64,000 bases of DNA from Clostridia bacterium (GCA_900754085.1 CAAEBO010000046.1:1-64000); one strand, 5' to 3'; shown: positions 1 to 9,176, numbered from the stretch's first letter. Notes: generated from the sequence alone by a model not told the origin. A program made the numbers and translations.

Positions 1-504
1 AAAGTATTAGTATTTATAATTATAATAGTTTTAATTATCGGAATTTCTTTTACTGTAATAAAATTAAAAAATGGAGATCAAATAGAAGTAGGAAATACTA
101 AAATTAATACACATAAAATATCAAATTTAACTTCAGATCTTTTAATACCAAAAGACTTAAATGAAGAAATTATGAATGCACTAAATAAAGATAATATGAA
201 ATTAATAAAAATGAATTATAAATTAGAAAGCTTAGAAAATGGTAAAATAGAATTATTTTATAATGTAAATAACAGAGAAATATTAAATTTAGTAATAGAT
301 TTAAAAAGCAAGCAGTTAGAAAAAACTGTAAACATTCAAGATGAGGATTTATTAGAAAGAAAAGAGATTAAAGAAAATATAAATGAAGATATAAAAGTGG
401 ATTATGAAGAGAATAAGAAAAGATTGAAGCCAGAAGAAGGAAAGAATATTTTAAATATAATTGTAACAGATACAGAAATAATTATAAATGCTAGTCAAAA
501 CTAA
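1..504 (+). CDS. Membrane-anchored protein of unknown function (5' end outside window)
   Basis: The open reading frame is already open at base 1 in frame 1 and runs to a TAA at 502-504, giving 167 visible codons. It is therefore a partial gene; the first in-frame ATG at 172 lies inside the protein and is not the start. The visible N-terminal part (about residues 1-20) is a hydrophobic run rich in Ile, Val and Leu, which looks like a single membrane anchor. The rest is a hydrophilic, Lys/Glu/Asn-rich domain that would lie outside the membrane. I do not recognise the family. A hairpin followed by T residues comes directly after the stop, so this is the last gene of its operon. Confidence 0.7.
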   Translation, partial: KVLVFIIIIVLIIGISFTVIKLKNGDQIEVGNTKINTHKISNLTSDLLIPKDLNEEIMNALNKDNMKLIKMNYKLESLENGKIELFYNVNNREILNLVIDLKSKQLEKTVNIQDEDLLERKEIKENINEDIKVDYEENKKRLKPEEGKNILNIIVTDTEIIINASQN

Positions 505-558
505 AAAAACTATAGTGTAAGTTTACTTATTATAAGTAGCTTTACTATAGTTTTTTTA
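505..558 (+). terminator. Rho-independent terminator after the first gene
   Basis: An A-rich arm ending in ACTATAG pairs with CTATAGT, and the second arm runs into seven T residues at about 550-557. It starts right after the stop codon at 504. Confidence 0.7.
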
Positions 559-567
559 TAATAAAAA

Positions 568-603
568 GACCGGGATTTTAAGGACCGTCCCTTTAATCCC
601 GGC
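568..603. repeat. Palindromic dispersed repeat, copy 1
   Basis: CCGGGATT at 570-577 pairs with AATCCCGG at 595-602, with a GC-rich core between them. Bases 572-591 are the exact reverse complement of bases 22186-22205. It lies between two converging genes and may also act as a transcription stop. Confidence 0.6.
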
Positions 604-610
604 TTGTATT

Positions 611-766
611 TTAAACAAAAACATTTAATAATGTTAAACAAATTGCTGCTAATATAGTTTTAACAGAAATTGTGATTGTTTTTTTGACTGCTTTATTTAT
701 AACTACTAATCTATGTTCTTTTCTAATTGTTAATGCTAAACAATCAGTTCTATTGAAATTTTCCAT
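611..766 (-). CDS. Small membrane protein of unknown function (51 aa)
   Basis: A 51-residue protein with a Lys/Arg-rich N-terminal half and one hydrophobic segment at about residues 29-50 that would span the membrane with the C-terminus at its end. The start is set by an AAAGGAG ribosome binding site seven bases before the ATG at 766; an upstream in-frame ATG at 823 lacks such a site and would lie inside the leader. A perfect sigma-A type promoter lies upstream on the same strand, so this is a real, strongly expressed gene. I do not recognise the family. The net-positive tail-anchor layout could fit a small regulatory membrane peptide, but this is only inference. Confidence 0.6.
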   Translation of the reverse strand: MENFNRTDCLALTIRKEHRLVVINKAVKKTITISVKTILAAICLTLLNVFV

Positions 767-834
767 GGTACTTCTCTCCTTTTTATCTATAGTATCTATC
801 TTAAAATCTTTTGTATTTTTCATAATATAAATTC

Positions 835-863
835 ATTATAGGACAAATATTAAAATTTGTCAA
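835..863 (-). promoter_or_regulatory. Perfect-consensus sigma-A promoter with internal palindrome
   Basis: On the minus strand TTGACA (858-863) and TATAAT (835-840) are exactly 17 bases apart. A 7-bp inverted repeat, GACAAAT with ATTTGTC (842-861), fills the spacer and touches the -35 box, so it could be an operator. Confidence 0.8.
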
Positions 864-1001
864 CTTTTTTGTAACAAAAATGCAAAAGTGGTAATAAAAA
901 AATAAAAAAAATGTAATATTGGAAAAAATTGTGAAATTTACCAAAAGGACATAAAGTTATGATACAATTTATATAGTAACTTAATTAAAGGAGTGGTTAT
1001 T

Positions 1002-1703
1002 ATGCCATATATAGAATTTAAGAATGTTTGTAAAGATTATAAAATGGGTGAAGTTGTAATACATGCTTTAACTAATGCTAACTTAAGCATAGAAAAGGGT
1101 GAGCTTGTAGTAATAGTAGGACCAAGTGGTGCAGGGAAGACAACAGCTTTAAATATTTTAGGTGGTATGGATAATGCTACATCTGGAAGAGTAATTGTAG
1201 ATGGAAAAGAGATTTCTAGTTTGAAAAATAAAGGATTAATAAGATATAGAAGAGAAGATATTGGTTTTGTATTTCAATTTTATAATTTAGTTCAAAACTT
1301 AACTGCAATAGAAAATGTAGAACTTGCAACGCAGATATGTAAAAATTCTTTAGATCCAAATGAAGTTATAGAAAAGGTGGGTCTGGGTGAAAGAAAAAAT
1401 AACTTTCCTTCACAATTATCCGGAGGAGAGCAACAAAGAGTGGCAATAGCAAGAGCAATTGCTAAAAATCCAAAATTATTGCTTTGCGATGAGCCAACAG
1501 GAGCACTAGATTATAAAACAGGTAAACAAATATTAAAATTATTACAAGATATGTCAAGAAAAGAGAAGATGACAGTAATAATTATTACACATAATGGAGC
1601 AATTGCTCCAATGGCAGATAAAGTTATTAAATTTAAAAATGGTACAGCAGAAAATATGATTATAAACGAAAAACCACAACCAATAGAAGAAATAGAATGG
1701 TAA
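1002..1703 (+). CDS. ABC transporter ATP-binding protein (MacB/LolD type)
   Basis: A 233-residue ATPase subunit of an ABC transporter working with the FtsX-type permease encoded next to it. Walker A (GPSGAGKTT) is at residues 40-48, the signature LSGGEQQR and Walker B (LLLCDEPTGALD) follow at about 140-170, and the H-loop is in IITHN. The GALD after Walker B and the LSGGEQQR signature are typical of the MacB/LolD/SalX branch that powers mechanotransmission or export of peptides and lipoproteins rather than import. The start is the ATG at 1002, eight bases after AAAGGAG; the GTG at 993 overlaps that site and is rejected. The stop lies 14 bases before the permease start, so the two are one operon. 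The substrate cannot be told from sequence. Confidence 0.9.
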   Translation: MPYIEFKNVCKDYKMGEVVIHALTNANLSIEKGELVVIVGPSGAGKTTALNILGGMDNATSGRVIVDGKEISSLKNKGLIRYRREDIGFVFQFYNLVQNLTAIENVELATQICKNSLDPNEVIEKVGLGERKNNFPSQLSGGEQQRVAIARAIAKNPKLLLCDEPTGALDYKTGKQILKLLQDMSRKEKMTVIIITHNGAIAPMADKVIKFKNGTAENMIINEKPQPIEEIEW

Positions 1704-1717
1704 AGGAAGGTGAAAAT

Positions 1718-4700
1718 ATGAAAAAGGCTCTACTTAAAAATAGTTTTAAAGAAATAAAAAGATCATATAAAAGATTCATTTCTATCTTACTTATTGCACT
1801 ATTAGGAGTAGGCTTTTTTGCTGGGCTTAGAGCTGCATCGCCAGATATGGTAGATACTATAGATAACTACTATAAAGAGTCAAATGTATACGATATTCAG
1901 GTAATATCAACATTGGGACTTACAGATAACGATATAAATGCTATAAGAAATATAGAAAATGTGGAAAATGTTTATGGAACATATTCAGGAGATATGCTAG
2001 TAAATGTGAATAACAAAGAATTAGTTTCTAAAATATTAACAATAGAAGAAGTTAATAAGCCAACTTTAATAGAAGGAAAAATGCCGGAAAATCCTAATGA
2101 ATGTTTAGTAGAACCAACATTTTTAAAGACGTCAAATAAAAAAATTGGTGATACTTTAAAACTAGAATCAGATGAGGACAATAAATTTCTTAAAGAATCA
2201 GAATTAAAAATTGTAGGAACTGCAGATAGCCCTGTATACATATCAGCAGATAGAGGAACAACAACACTGGGAACGGGAGCAATAAATAACTACATATATG
2301 TATCAAAAGATAATATAGAACAAGAAATTTATACAGAAATATATGTTACATTAAAAAATACAGATAAATATATTACAAATTCTAAAGAGTATGACGAATA
2401 TGTAGAAAATACAAAAGAAGAAATAGAAAGTATAAAAGAAGAACGTGAAACTGCTAGATATAATGAGCTTATAGGGGAAAGTAGTGAAGAGATAAAAAAG
2501 GCAGAAGAAGAATTTAATACACAAAAAGCAGATGGAGAAAAACAAATAAAAGATGCAGAAGCAAAATTACAAGATGGAAAAAGTGAAATATCAAATGCAG
2601 AAAATGAGATAAGAGAAAATGAAGAAAAAGCTAATAAAGAATTTGAAAAAGCTGATAAGAAAATAAAAGAAGCCAAATTAAAAATTAAAAATAATGAAGC
2701 TACATTAGAAAGTGAAAATATAAATTTACAAAATGCTATAAACACTGCAAATAAACAAAAAGAAAATTTAAATGCACAATTAGCTACATTAAATGCAGGC
2801 TTAAAAGAAATAGAAAAGAATTATAAAGATATTTTAGAAAAACTTAATAGTGGTAATTTAACAGAAGAAGAAAACTTAATATTAAATGCCCAAAAACAAG
2901 AACTAGAAATAAAACAGAAAGAATTAGAAAAAGATAAATTACAATTACAATCAGGAATAAAAGAAATAGATAATAAAATAAATAATGCAAATAACACAAT
3001 AAATACAGCTACATTAAAGCTAAAAACAGCAAAAAATGAATTATCTAAGCAAGAAAATAAATTAAGTAAAACAAAACAAGAAACATTAAATAAATTAAAT
3101 GATGCAAAGAGTAAATTAGAATCTTCAAAACAGGAAATGCAAAACGCTGAAACAGAATTAAATAATAAGAAAGCTGAATTTAATACAAAAATTTCGGAAG
3201 CAGAAGTAAAATTAATAGATGCAAAAGAACAGGTTAATAAAATAGAACATGCTAAATGGTATATATTAGATAGAAATAAAAACAGCGGATATCTTAGTTT
3301 TATACAAGATACAGAAAGTATAGATAGTTTAAGTATAGTTTTTCCAATTGTCTTTTTTGCAATAGCAATACTAGTTTCACTAACTTCTATGACAAGAATG
3401 GTAGAAGAAGACAGAACAGAGCTAGGAACATTAAAGTCTTTAGGATATAGTAAAGCACAAATAATATTTAAATACATATTATATTCTAGCCTTGCTTGTT
3501 TAATTGGAGGTATAATTGGAACAATAATAGGATTGCAACTACTACCAAGAATTGTTTGGATGATGTACAGTATGATGTATACAATTCCAGAATTTATAGT
3601 AGGTCTTAATTTAAAAGATTCATTGCTAGGCTTGTTACTTATATATATTTGTATTGTAGGAGCAACAATATATGCAGCTATTAGAGCACTAAATGAAAGA
3701 ACAGCAGATTTGTTAAGACCTAAAGCTCCAAAAATAGGAAAAAGAGTTTTACTAGAAAGAGTAAAATTTATATGGAAAAGATTAAATTTCTCACAAAAAG
3801 TTACAATTAGAAATATATTTAGATATAAAAAGAGATTTTTAATGACTATTATAGGTATATTTGGTTGTACATCGTTAATATTAACGGGGTTTGGAATAAA
3901 AGATTCAATATCTGCAATAGTGCCAAATCAATATGAAAAAGTATTTTTATATGATTTTCAAGTAGGTTTAAAAAATAATATAAACTCTGAAGATAAGGAA
4001 GAGATTATTAACCAAATACATAATACTGGAAAAGTAGATAATATTGTAGAAACATATATGGTTGCAGACTTGGCAACTAATAATGGTCATTCAGAAGATT
4101 TGCAGGTAATAGTACCAAAAAATGCAGATGATCTAAAAAATGTAATTAAACTAAATGATGTGCAAGATAAAAAACAAGAAGTAAATTTGCCAGATGATGG
4201 AGTAATTTTAACAGATAAATTAGCACAACTGTTAGATGTAAAAGAAGGAGATACAATAACATTAAAAGGTACATTAGAAAATGATAAAAAATTAAAAGTT
4301 AGTTGTATAACTGAAAATTATATATCACATTATATTTATATGACAAAAGATATGTATGAAAGTATATATGGTGAAAAATATAATACGAATGGACTATTAG
4401 TAAAAGCAAATAATTTAAATCTAGAAGAGCAAAAGGAACTTTCGAAAAAATTGCTAGAAGAAGGAAAAGTAGCTACAGTTTCCTTAAATGCTAATATAGA
4501 AAAAACAGTAGATGATATGATGAGTTCTTTAAATTATGTTGTTGTAATATTAATTGTTTCAGCAGGTTTACTTGCTTTTGTAGTTCTATATAATTTATCG
4601 AATATAAATATTAGTGAAAGACAAAAAGAACTTGCGACAATTAAAGTATTAGGATTTTATGATAAAGAAGTATATAAATATGTTAGTAGAGAGACTGTAT

Positions 4701-4930
4701 TATTAACAACAATAGGAATTATATTAGGTCTAATTGGTGGATACTTCTTAAATTATTTTATACTTGGCACATGTGAAATAAATATGCTTAGGTTTGCAAA
4801 AATAATAAATCCATTAAGTTTTGTATATGCAATTCTTATTACAGTTACTTTTACAATTATAGTAAATGTAATTACATATTTTGCTTTAAAGAAAATTGAC
4901 ATGATAAGTAGCTTAAAAAGTGTAGAATAA
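1718..4930 (+). CDS. FtsX-like ABC permease with a long extracytoplasmic coiled coil
   Basis: A 1070-residue permease with two FtsX-type modules. One membrane helix is near residues 20-40; residues about 226-511 form a Lys/Glu/Asn/Ala-rich segment with heptad-like spacing that should be a long coiled coil outside the membrane; helices follow near 538-557, 580-610 and 633-657; a second module starts near 707-727, carries another outer domain, and ends with helices near 939-958, 993-1017 and 1031-1060. The ATG at 1718 is preceded by AAAGGAAGG; an ATG at 1697 overlaps the stop of the ATPase gene and has no ribosome site. Paired with the ATPase at 1002-1703 it forms an MacB-like transporter. The coiled coil is much longer than in ordinary antibiotic-peptide exporters and could reach a partner in the wall. 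Substrate unknown. Confidence 0.85.
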   Translation: MKKALLKNSFKEIKRSYKRFISILLIALLGVGFFAGLRAASPDMVDTIDNYYKESNVYDIQVISTLGLTDNDINAIRNIENVENVYGTYSGDMLVNVNNKELVSKILTIEEVNKPTLIEGKMPENPNECLVEPTFLKTSNKKIGDTLKLESDEDNKFLKESELKIVGTADSPVYISADRGTTTLGTGAINNYIYVSKDNIEQEIYTEIYVTLKNTDKYITNSKEYDEYVENTKEEIESIKEERETARYNELIGESSEEIKKAEEEFNTQKADGEKQIKDAEAKLQDGKSEISNAENEIRENEEKANKEFEKADKKIKEAKLKIKNNEATLESENINLQNAINTANKQKENLNAQLATLNAGLKEIEKNYKDILEKLNSGNLTEEENLILNAQKQELEIKQKELEKDKLQLQSGIKEIDNKINNANNTINTATLKLKTAKNELSKQENKLSKTKQETLNKLNDAKSKLESSKQEMQNAETELNNKKAEFNTKISEAEVKLIDAKEQVNKIEHAKWYILDRNKNSGYLSFIQDTESIDSLSIVFPIVFFAIAILVSLTSMTRMVEEDRTELGTLKSLGYSKAQIIFKYILYSSLACLIGGIIGTIIGLQLLPRIVWMMYSMMYTIPEFIVGLNLKDSLLGLLLIYICIVGATIYAAIRALNERTADLLRPKAPKIGKRVLLERVKFIWKRLNFSQKVTIRNIFRYKKRFLMTIIGIFGCTSLILTGFGIKDSISAIVPNQYEKVFLYDFQVGLKNNINSEDKEEIINQIHNTGKVDNIVETYMVADLATNNGHSEDLQVIVPKNADDLKNVIKLNDVQDKKQEVNLPDDGVILTDKLAQLLDVKEGDTITLKGTLENDKKLKVSCITENYISHYIYMTKDMYESIYGEKYNTNGLLVKANNLNLEEQKELSKKLLEEGKVATVSLNANIEKTVDDMMSSLNYVVVILIVSAGLLAFVVLYNLSNINISERQKELATIKVLGFYDKEVYKYVSRETVLLTTIGIILGLIGGYFLNYFILGTCEINMLRFAKIINPLSFVYAILITVTFTIIVNVITYFALKKIDMISSLKSVE

Positions 4931-4941
4931 AAATAAATACG

Positions 4942-4976
4942 AAAAGGCCTCGCCAAAGTATGGCGAGGTCTTTAAT
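4942..4976. terminator. Terminator hairpin between converging genes
   Basis: AGGCCTCGCCA at 4945-4955 pairs with TGGCGAGGTCT at 4961-4971 (one G-U), followed by T residues on the plus strand and by A residues before it, so it can stop transcription from both sides. Confidence 0.8.
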
Positions 4977-4980
4977 AATT

Positions 4981-5535
4981 TTAAAAAGTGATTGTTGGGA
5001 GCCAGTTTAAAAACTGACTAATAAGTTTCTCGAGTTCAGAGAAGATGCTACAAATAGAAGCGAAACCGTCATCAAGCTGTAAAAAGAAAATATGAAGTAA
5101 TGCATTAAGAGCTGTAAATGTTGCTCTTATTACAAATTCATAAACAGCTAAGATTCCTTCACAAAATTGAAAGAATACTGGACATGTGTCTAACAAATGT
5201 GGGCAAAATTCTACAACTAACATTGCAATTAATGCTAATGTTACGTTAAATCTTAAAATTCTACCTGTATGCCTAGCTGCTGAATCAATTTTTACTATAA
5301 TTCTTTTTGCAGTAGCATTCCGAGCTTTTTTACTACCAAATCTTTTACCAAACCATTCTTTGAATTTATCAAAAGGTGTAGGTTGATATTCAACTTTTGG
5401 TGGCAATGTAAGAGTAACTTTTGAATTTTCTTGAGTTTCTGTTTGTGTCTCTGGCTTTGCAATGCGGGCATCTAATGTTCCTCTCCGATAAAATTTTCTG
5501 TTTGCGATTGTTTTTGTACTTGTTGTTCCTCTCAT
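4981..5535 (-). CDS. Membrane protein of unknown function (184 aa)
   Basis: The protein has a basic, Thr/Lys/Arg-rich soluble N-terminal part of about 85 residues and then hydrophobic stretches at about residues 95-112 and 128-155, with a weakly amphipathic C-terminal tail rich in Phe and Leu. Several Cys residues lie between the hydrophobic stretches. The ATG at 5535 has an AAGGGAG ribosome binding site at a good distance. I do not recognise the family. It faces the ABC permease gene across a shared terminator and has its own extended -10 promoter and a leader hairpin. Codon use matches its neighbours. Confidence 0.55.
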   Translation of the reverse strand: MRGTTSTKTIANRKFYRRGTLDARIAKPETQTETQENSKVTLTLPPKVEYQPTPFDKFKEWFGKRFGSKKARNATAKRIIVKIDSAARHTGRILRFNVTLALIAMLVVEFCPHLLDTCPVFFQFCEGILAVYEFVIRATFTALNALLHIFFLQLDDGFASICSIFSELEKLISQFLNWLPTITF

Positions 5536-5560
5536 AACTTTTTCTCCCTTTCTTTAGATG

Positions 5561-5595
5561 GTTGCTAATGTCAATTTGACAATTTGATAAGCAAC
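5561..5595 (-). promoter_or_regulatory. Leader hairpin upstream of the 184-aa membrane protein gene
   Basis: GTTGCT (5561-5566) pairs with AGCAAC (5590-5595) around an inner TGTCAA/TTGACA palindrome at 5569-5581. It lies in the predicted 5' untranslated region, so it may be an operator or an RNA hairpin. Confidence 0.4.
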
Positions 5596-5613
5596 AGTTT
5601 TTGGTTAAAATTT

Positions 5614-5642
5614 ATTATACCACAATTATGTAAAATATGCAA
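5614..5642 (-). promoter_or_regulatory. Extended -10 promoter for the 184-aa membrane protein gene
   Basis: On the minus strand TGGTATAAT gives an extended -10 (box at 5614-5619) with TTGCAT 17 bases upstream (5637-5642). Confidence 0.55.
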
Positions 5643-5745
5643 ATGTTATAGAAGTTCTAGCCATATAATATATAAAATAAAAGTAGAAAACTAGAAAATT
5701 TTATGATATATTAAACGAAAAATATGTAGAAAAAAGGAGAAAAAT

Positions 5746-7611
5746 GTGGAACAAAAAATAAAAGAAAATTTAAACAAAATAGTAAATTCAAATTTTTTCA
5801 TTATAATATTAATGATATTAGCATTTTTTAAGACAATATTATTTTATAAAAGTACAGTATGTATAAATGAAAAAATTTATATAAATACAATGCAAATGAC
5901 AGCTATGTATATTTTATCATTATTTGGAATGTTATATTTAATACCAAAAAAATGGCGAAATATATTAGGAATAATTATAAATATATTAATTAGTATACTT
6001 TTATTTGCAGATAATATCTATTATAGTTATTCTAGTAATGTGCTATCTGTACTACAAATAACTAATTTACAGTATGGTGAAGAAATAATGTCTACTTTAC
6101 CATTATTATTAAAACTACATCAAATATTGTATTTTATAGATATAATTTTAATAATTATATTAATTGCGACATCAGTTATAAAAATAGAGAAAGGAACAAA
6201 AAATAAGTTAAAATATATTGTAATTAGAAGCATAACAGGAATAATATGTATAGTATTTTTCATAATGCTATCTATAAATGCAAATTTAAAAGTATTAGAA
6301 GACCCATATAATAGGGATACACAAATAAAAAAGGGAACAATATATGGATATCATATATCTGATATATTAAATGCTATTGTAGGATCTAAACAAGCGAAAT
6401 ATGACAATAAAGAGGAGATGTTAAAAGAATATAATTTATTAAAAGATGAATATAGCGAAAAATATGGAGAAAGTTATATAGATATAAAAAATATGATGGA
6501 AGGTAAAAATGTAATAATTTTGCAATTAGAGTCTATTCAAGAGTTTGTATTAAATAAAACAATAAATGGTAAAGAAATAACACCAAATTTAAATAAATTT
6601 ATAAATGAAAATATAAGACTTTCTAATATGTTTATGCAAAGCTATTCAACAACAGCAGATTCAGAGTTTTCAACTGTAACATCATTATATCCAGTAGAAA
6701 ATGGAATGGCATATAGTAGATATTACAAAAATAATTATGATGATATTTTTAAAATATTTCATAATAAAGGGTATACTACTTCATATATGCATGGAAATTA
6801 TGGATATTTTTGGAATAGGACAAATGTATATAATAACATGGAAGTTGATCATATAGAACTAAAGGATAACTTTGTAGATACATCTGAAAATATAATGGGA
6901 TATTTGTCAGACGAATTATTATATAAACAAGCAGTAGAAAAACTAAAAGAATATGGTAATCCATTTATATCTTATATTGTAGCAGCATCATCACATACAG
7001 GTTTTACATTAGATGGACTAGAAGATAGAAGCAAAGTGAATATAGATGTAGGAAAGTATAAAAATACTTTTTTTGGAAATTATTTAGAGTCTGTAAACTA
7101 TGCAGATTATGCATTTGGAGTTTTCATACAAGAGTTAAAAAATGCCGAATTATATGATGATAGTTTAATTATTTTATATGGTGATCATAATGGAATAGAT
7201 ATGTATAATAATGAAATGATAGAATTTTTAAAAGAATTAGATAATAATATTACAGATACAGATATTAAGTTAAATTATATTAGAGTTTTAGCAGGGATGA
7301 AGATACCAGGTATAAATAATTTAAGAATAGATAAACCTGTAAGTAAATTAGATATAAAGCCAACACTTGCATACTTGTGTAATACAGAAGAAGGAATATC
7401 ATTAGGAACAAATATGCTAGCGAAGAAGGATTTTATATGTTTGAATAACGAAAGAATTGTTACAGATAAATTTTACTATGATGAGAATTGGTTTAGCATA
7501 GAAACAGGAGAAATAATAGAAGAAAATGAAGAACTTAAAAAATATTATGATTTTATGCAAAAAGAATTAGAGATATCTAAATCTATAGTTTTAGAGAATT
7601 TATTAAAATAA
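5746..7611 (+). CDS. LTA synthase family protein (membrane sulfatase-fold phosphoglycerol transferase)
   Basis: A 621-residue protein with about five N-terminal membrane helices (roughly 17-34, 49-65, 70-88, 125-145, 158-178) and an outer sulfatase-fold domain, the layout of lipoteichoic acid synthase. Key positions of that family are visible: a metal-binding Glu in LQLESIQ (E262), the nucleophilic Thr in STTADSEF (T303), and the metal-binding Asp-His in YGDHNGID (D480, H481). Enzymes of this family move glycerol-phosphate from phosphatidylglycerol onto a growing chain at the outer face of the membrane. The start is GTG at 5746, five bases after AAAAGGAG; an ATG two bases earlier is out of frame. 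It appears to be a single-gene unit. Other possibilities within the family are an LTA primase or a phosphoglycerol-modifying enzyme for another glycopolymer. Confidence 0.88.
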   Translation: MEQKIKENLNKIVNSNFFIIILMILAFFKTILFYKSTVCINEKIYINTMQMTAMYILSLFGMLYLIPKKWRNILGIIINILISILLFADNIYYSYSSNVLSVLQITNLQYGEEIMSTLPLLLKLHQILYFIDIILIIILIATSVIKIEKGTKNKLKYIVIRSITGIICIVFFIMLSINANLKVLEDPYNRDTQIKKGTIYGYHISDILNAIVGSKQAKYDNKEEMLKEYNLLKDEYSEKYGESYIDIKNMMEGKNVIILQLESIQEFVLNKTINGKEITPNLNKFINENIRLSNMFMQSYSTTADSEFSTVTSLYPVENGMAYSRYYKNNYDDIFKIFHNKGYTTSYMHGNYGYFWNRTNVYNNMEVDHIELKDNFVDTSENIMGYLSDELLYKQAVEKLKEYGNPFISYIVAASSHTGFTLDGLEDRSKVNIDVGKYKNTFFGNYLESVNYADYAFGVFIQELKNAELYDDSLIILYGDHNGIDMYNNEMIEFLKELDNNITDTDIKLNYIRVLAGMKIPGINNLRIDKPVSKLDIKPTLAYLCNTEEGISLGTNMLAKKDFICLNNERIVTDKFYYDENWFSIETGEIIEENEELKKYYDFMQKELEISKSIVLENLLK

Positions 7612-7707
7612 TGAAAAAATATTTGGAGTTCAATTTCAACCAGAAAATGAAAGCATAAATAATTGTATTTTTAAATATATTATAAGTAAATGTTAAGGAG
7701 GGAAAAA

Positions 7708-8331
7708 ATGAAAGTTTTATTAATAAATGGTAGTTCAAGAAAAGAATGCACATATACTGCATTAAAGAAAGTAGCAGAAAGCTTAAATGAAGAAAACATA
7801 GAAACAGAAATTGTAACCTTAGGTGCAAATCCTGTAAGGGATTGTATAGGATGCAAAATGTGTGCTAAAAATGGAAATTGTAGGTGCGTATTTAATGATG
7901 ATATAGTAAATGAAATAATAGAGAAAGCTGAAAACAGTGATGGGTTTGTGTTTGGTACACCGGTATATTATGCACATCCTTCTGGAAGAATTTTATCTGT
8001 TTTAGATAGAGTTTTTTATGCAGGCAAAAAAGCATTCGAATTTAAGCCAGGAGCAAGTATTGTAAGTGCTAGAAGAGGTGGGACAGTAGCATCTTTTGAT
8101 GTACTAAATAAGTATTTTTCTATTAGCCAAATGCCAATAGTTTCTTCTACATATTGGAATAATGTACATGGAAATAATAAATTAGAAGTAGAACAAGATT
8201 TAGAGGGAATGCAAACAATGTATAATTTAGGAAAAAACATGGCATGGCTTATAAAGTGTATAGAAAACGGAAAGAAAGAAAATATAAATAAACCAGAAAA
8301 CAAAGTTGTTAAAACTAATTTTATCAGGTAA
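7708..8331 (+). CDS. Flavodoxin-fold NADPH-dependent FMN reductase / iron-sulfur flavoprotein-like
   Basis: A 207-residue flavodoxin-like protein. The FMN phosphate loop is the N-terminal LLINGSSRKECTY, the middle has the TPVYYAHPSG stretch that contacts the isoalloxazine ring, and residues near 46-58 carry CIGCKMCAKNGNC, a compact Cys motif seen in iron-sulfur flavoproteins of anaerobes. It is probably a cytoplasmic electron carrier or an NAD(P)H-dependent reductase. The ATG at 7708 follows AAGGAGGG by five bases; the longer frame from 7690 contains the ribosome site and is rejected. Its physiological partner is not shown by the neighbours. Confidence 0.8.
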   Translation: MKVLLINGSSRKECTYTALKKVAESLNEENIETEIVTLGANPVRDCIGCKMCAKNGNCRCVFNDDIVNEIIEKAENSDGFVFGTPVYYAHPSGRILSVLDRVFYAGKKAFEFKPGASIVSARRGGTVASFDVLNKYFSISQMPIVSSTYWNNVHGNNKLEVEQDLEGMQTMYNLGKNMAWLIKCIENGKKENINKPENKVVKTNFIR

Positions 8332-8346
8332 AAGCCTAAAAATGGC

Positions 8347-8375
8347 TTGAAATATAGCAAAAATTGTGTTAACAT
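8347..8375 (+). promoter_or_regulatory. Promoter for the charged unknown protein
   Basis: TTGAAA (8347-8352) and TAACAT (8370-8375) are 17 bases apart, about 30 bases before the next gene. Confidence 0.45.
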
Positions 8376-8405
8376 AATAGATACGAAAAAGGATGTTGAT
8401 GCAAT

Positions 8406-9176
8406 TTGAATATGGAAGCAAAAACTGTAGAATACTGTTTTGATTCTAAAGTATATTCTGGTGAAGATATAAAAAGAAAAATAGAGCAAATAAAAAAAGG
8501 CTTTAGCAAAATTTCTAATAAGCCAGTAGAAGTAAGGGTAGAGCTTAATGAATTAGGTATATATGTTCTTACTTTTATATTTTATGCTAAAAGGAATATT
8601 ACTAAGATGAAGCCAGATAAGATAAATAAAATATATATAGAATCATTAGGGGAATACTCAGATGATTATATAAATAGATTAATATGTAATAAAGATACTA
8701 AATATATAAATAAATTAAATAATAGAAGTAAAGAACATAAATTACTAGAAAAAAAGCTTAAAGAGCAGGCAAAAAAAAGAAAATATGCACAAATAAAATA
8801 TGTAAAAGAGAGTAAGATAAAAGAAAATATTAATAAAGAAAGAAACAAAATAAAAAGACAAGAAATAAAAAAAGAGAGCAATATTAGAACACCTCATATA
8901 GAATATTTAAAAAGAGAAGAGGAAAACGAGAAATTTATAGAAAAACTACAAGAATATTTGAAAATGTTAAAAAATGCTAAGTTGCCAAAATTAGAGCGTA
9001 AAAGTAAAATAAGAAATAATAAAGTAGAACAGAAGACAAAAGAATATAGCTATAATATAAAAAAAGATACTTACAAGAGAAATTTAAAAGAGGGAGAGCA
9101 ACATTATTGGAGCAATAACTATGTGCCAAAAGAATATGGAAAATATAAAGAAACTAAAAAATTTAAGCCATTATAA
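8406..9176 (+). CDS. Highly charged protein of unknown function (256 aa)
   Basis: The N-terminal part (about residues 1-95) looks like a small folded domain with alternating beta-type segments; from about residue 100 on the sequence is dominated by Lys, Glu, Arg, Asn and Ile, suggesting a long helical or disordered basic tail. No membrane segment or catalytic motif was seen and I do not recognise the family. The start is most likely TTG at 8406, twelve bases after an AAAGGA site; an ATG at 8412 is the alternative. It stands alone between its own promoter and a strong terminator. A nucleic-acid or membrane-surface role would fit the charge but is only a guess. Confidence 0.55.
   Translation: MNMEAKTVEYCFDSKVYSGEDIKRKIEQIKKGFSKISNKPVEVRVELNELGIYVLTFIFYAKRNITKMKPDKINKIYIESLGEYSDDYINRLICNKDTKYINKLNNRSKEHKLLEKKLKEQAKKRKYAQIKYVKESKIKENINKERNKIKRQEIKKESNIRTPHIEYLKREEENEKFIEKLQEYLKMLKNAKLPKLERKSKIRNNKVEQKTKEYSYNIKKDTYKRNLKEGEQHYWSNNYVPKEYGKYKETKKFKPL

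Noticed and set aside
2329..3477. Frames antisense to the coiled-coil part of the ABC permease
   Set aside because: Shadows created by Glu/Lys-rich codons on the other strand, giving Phe/Ser/Leu runs; no start signals.
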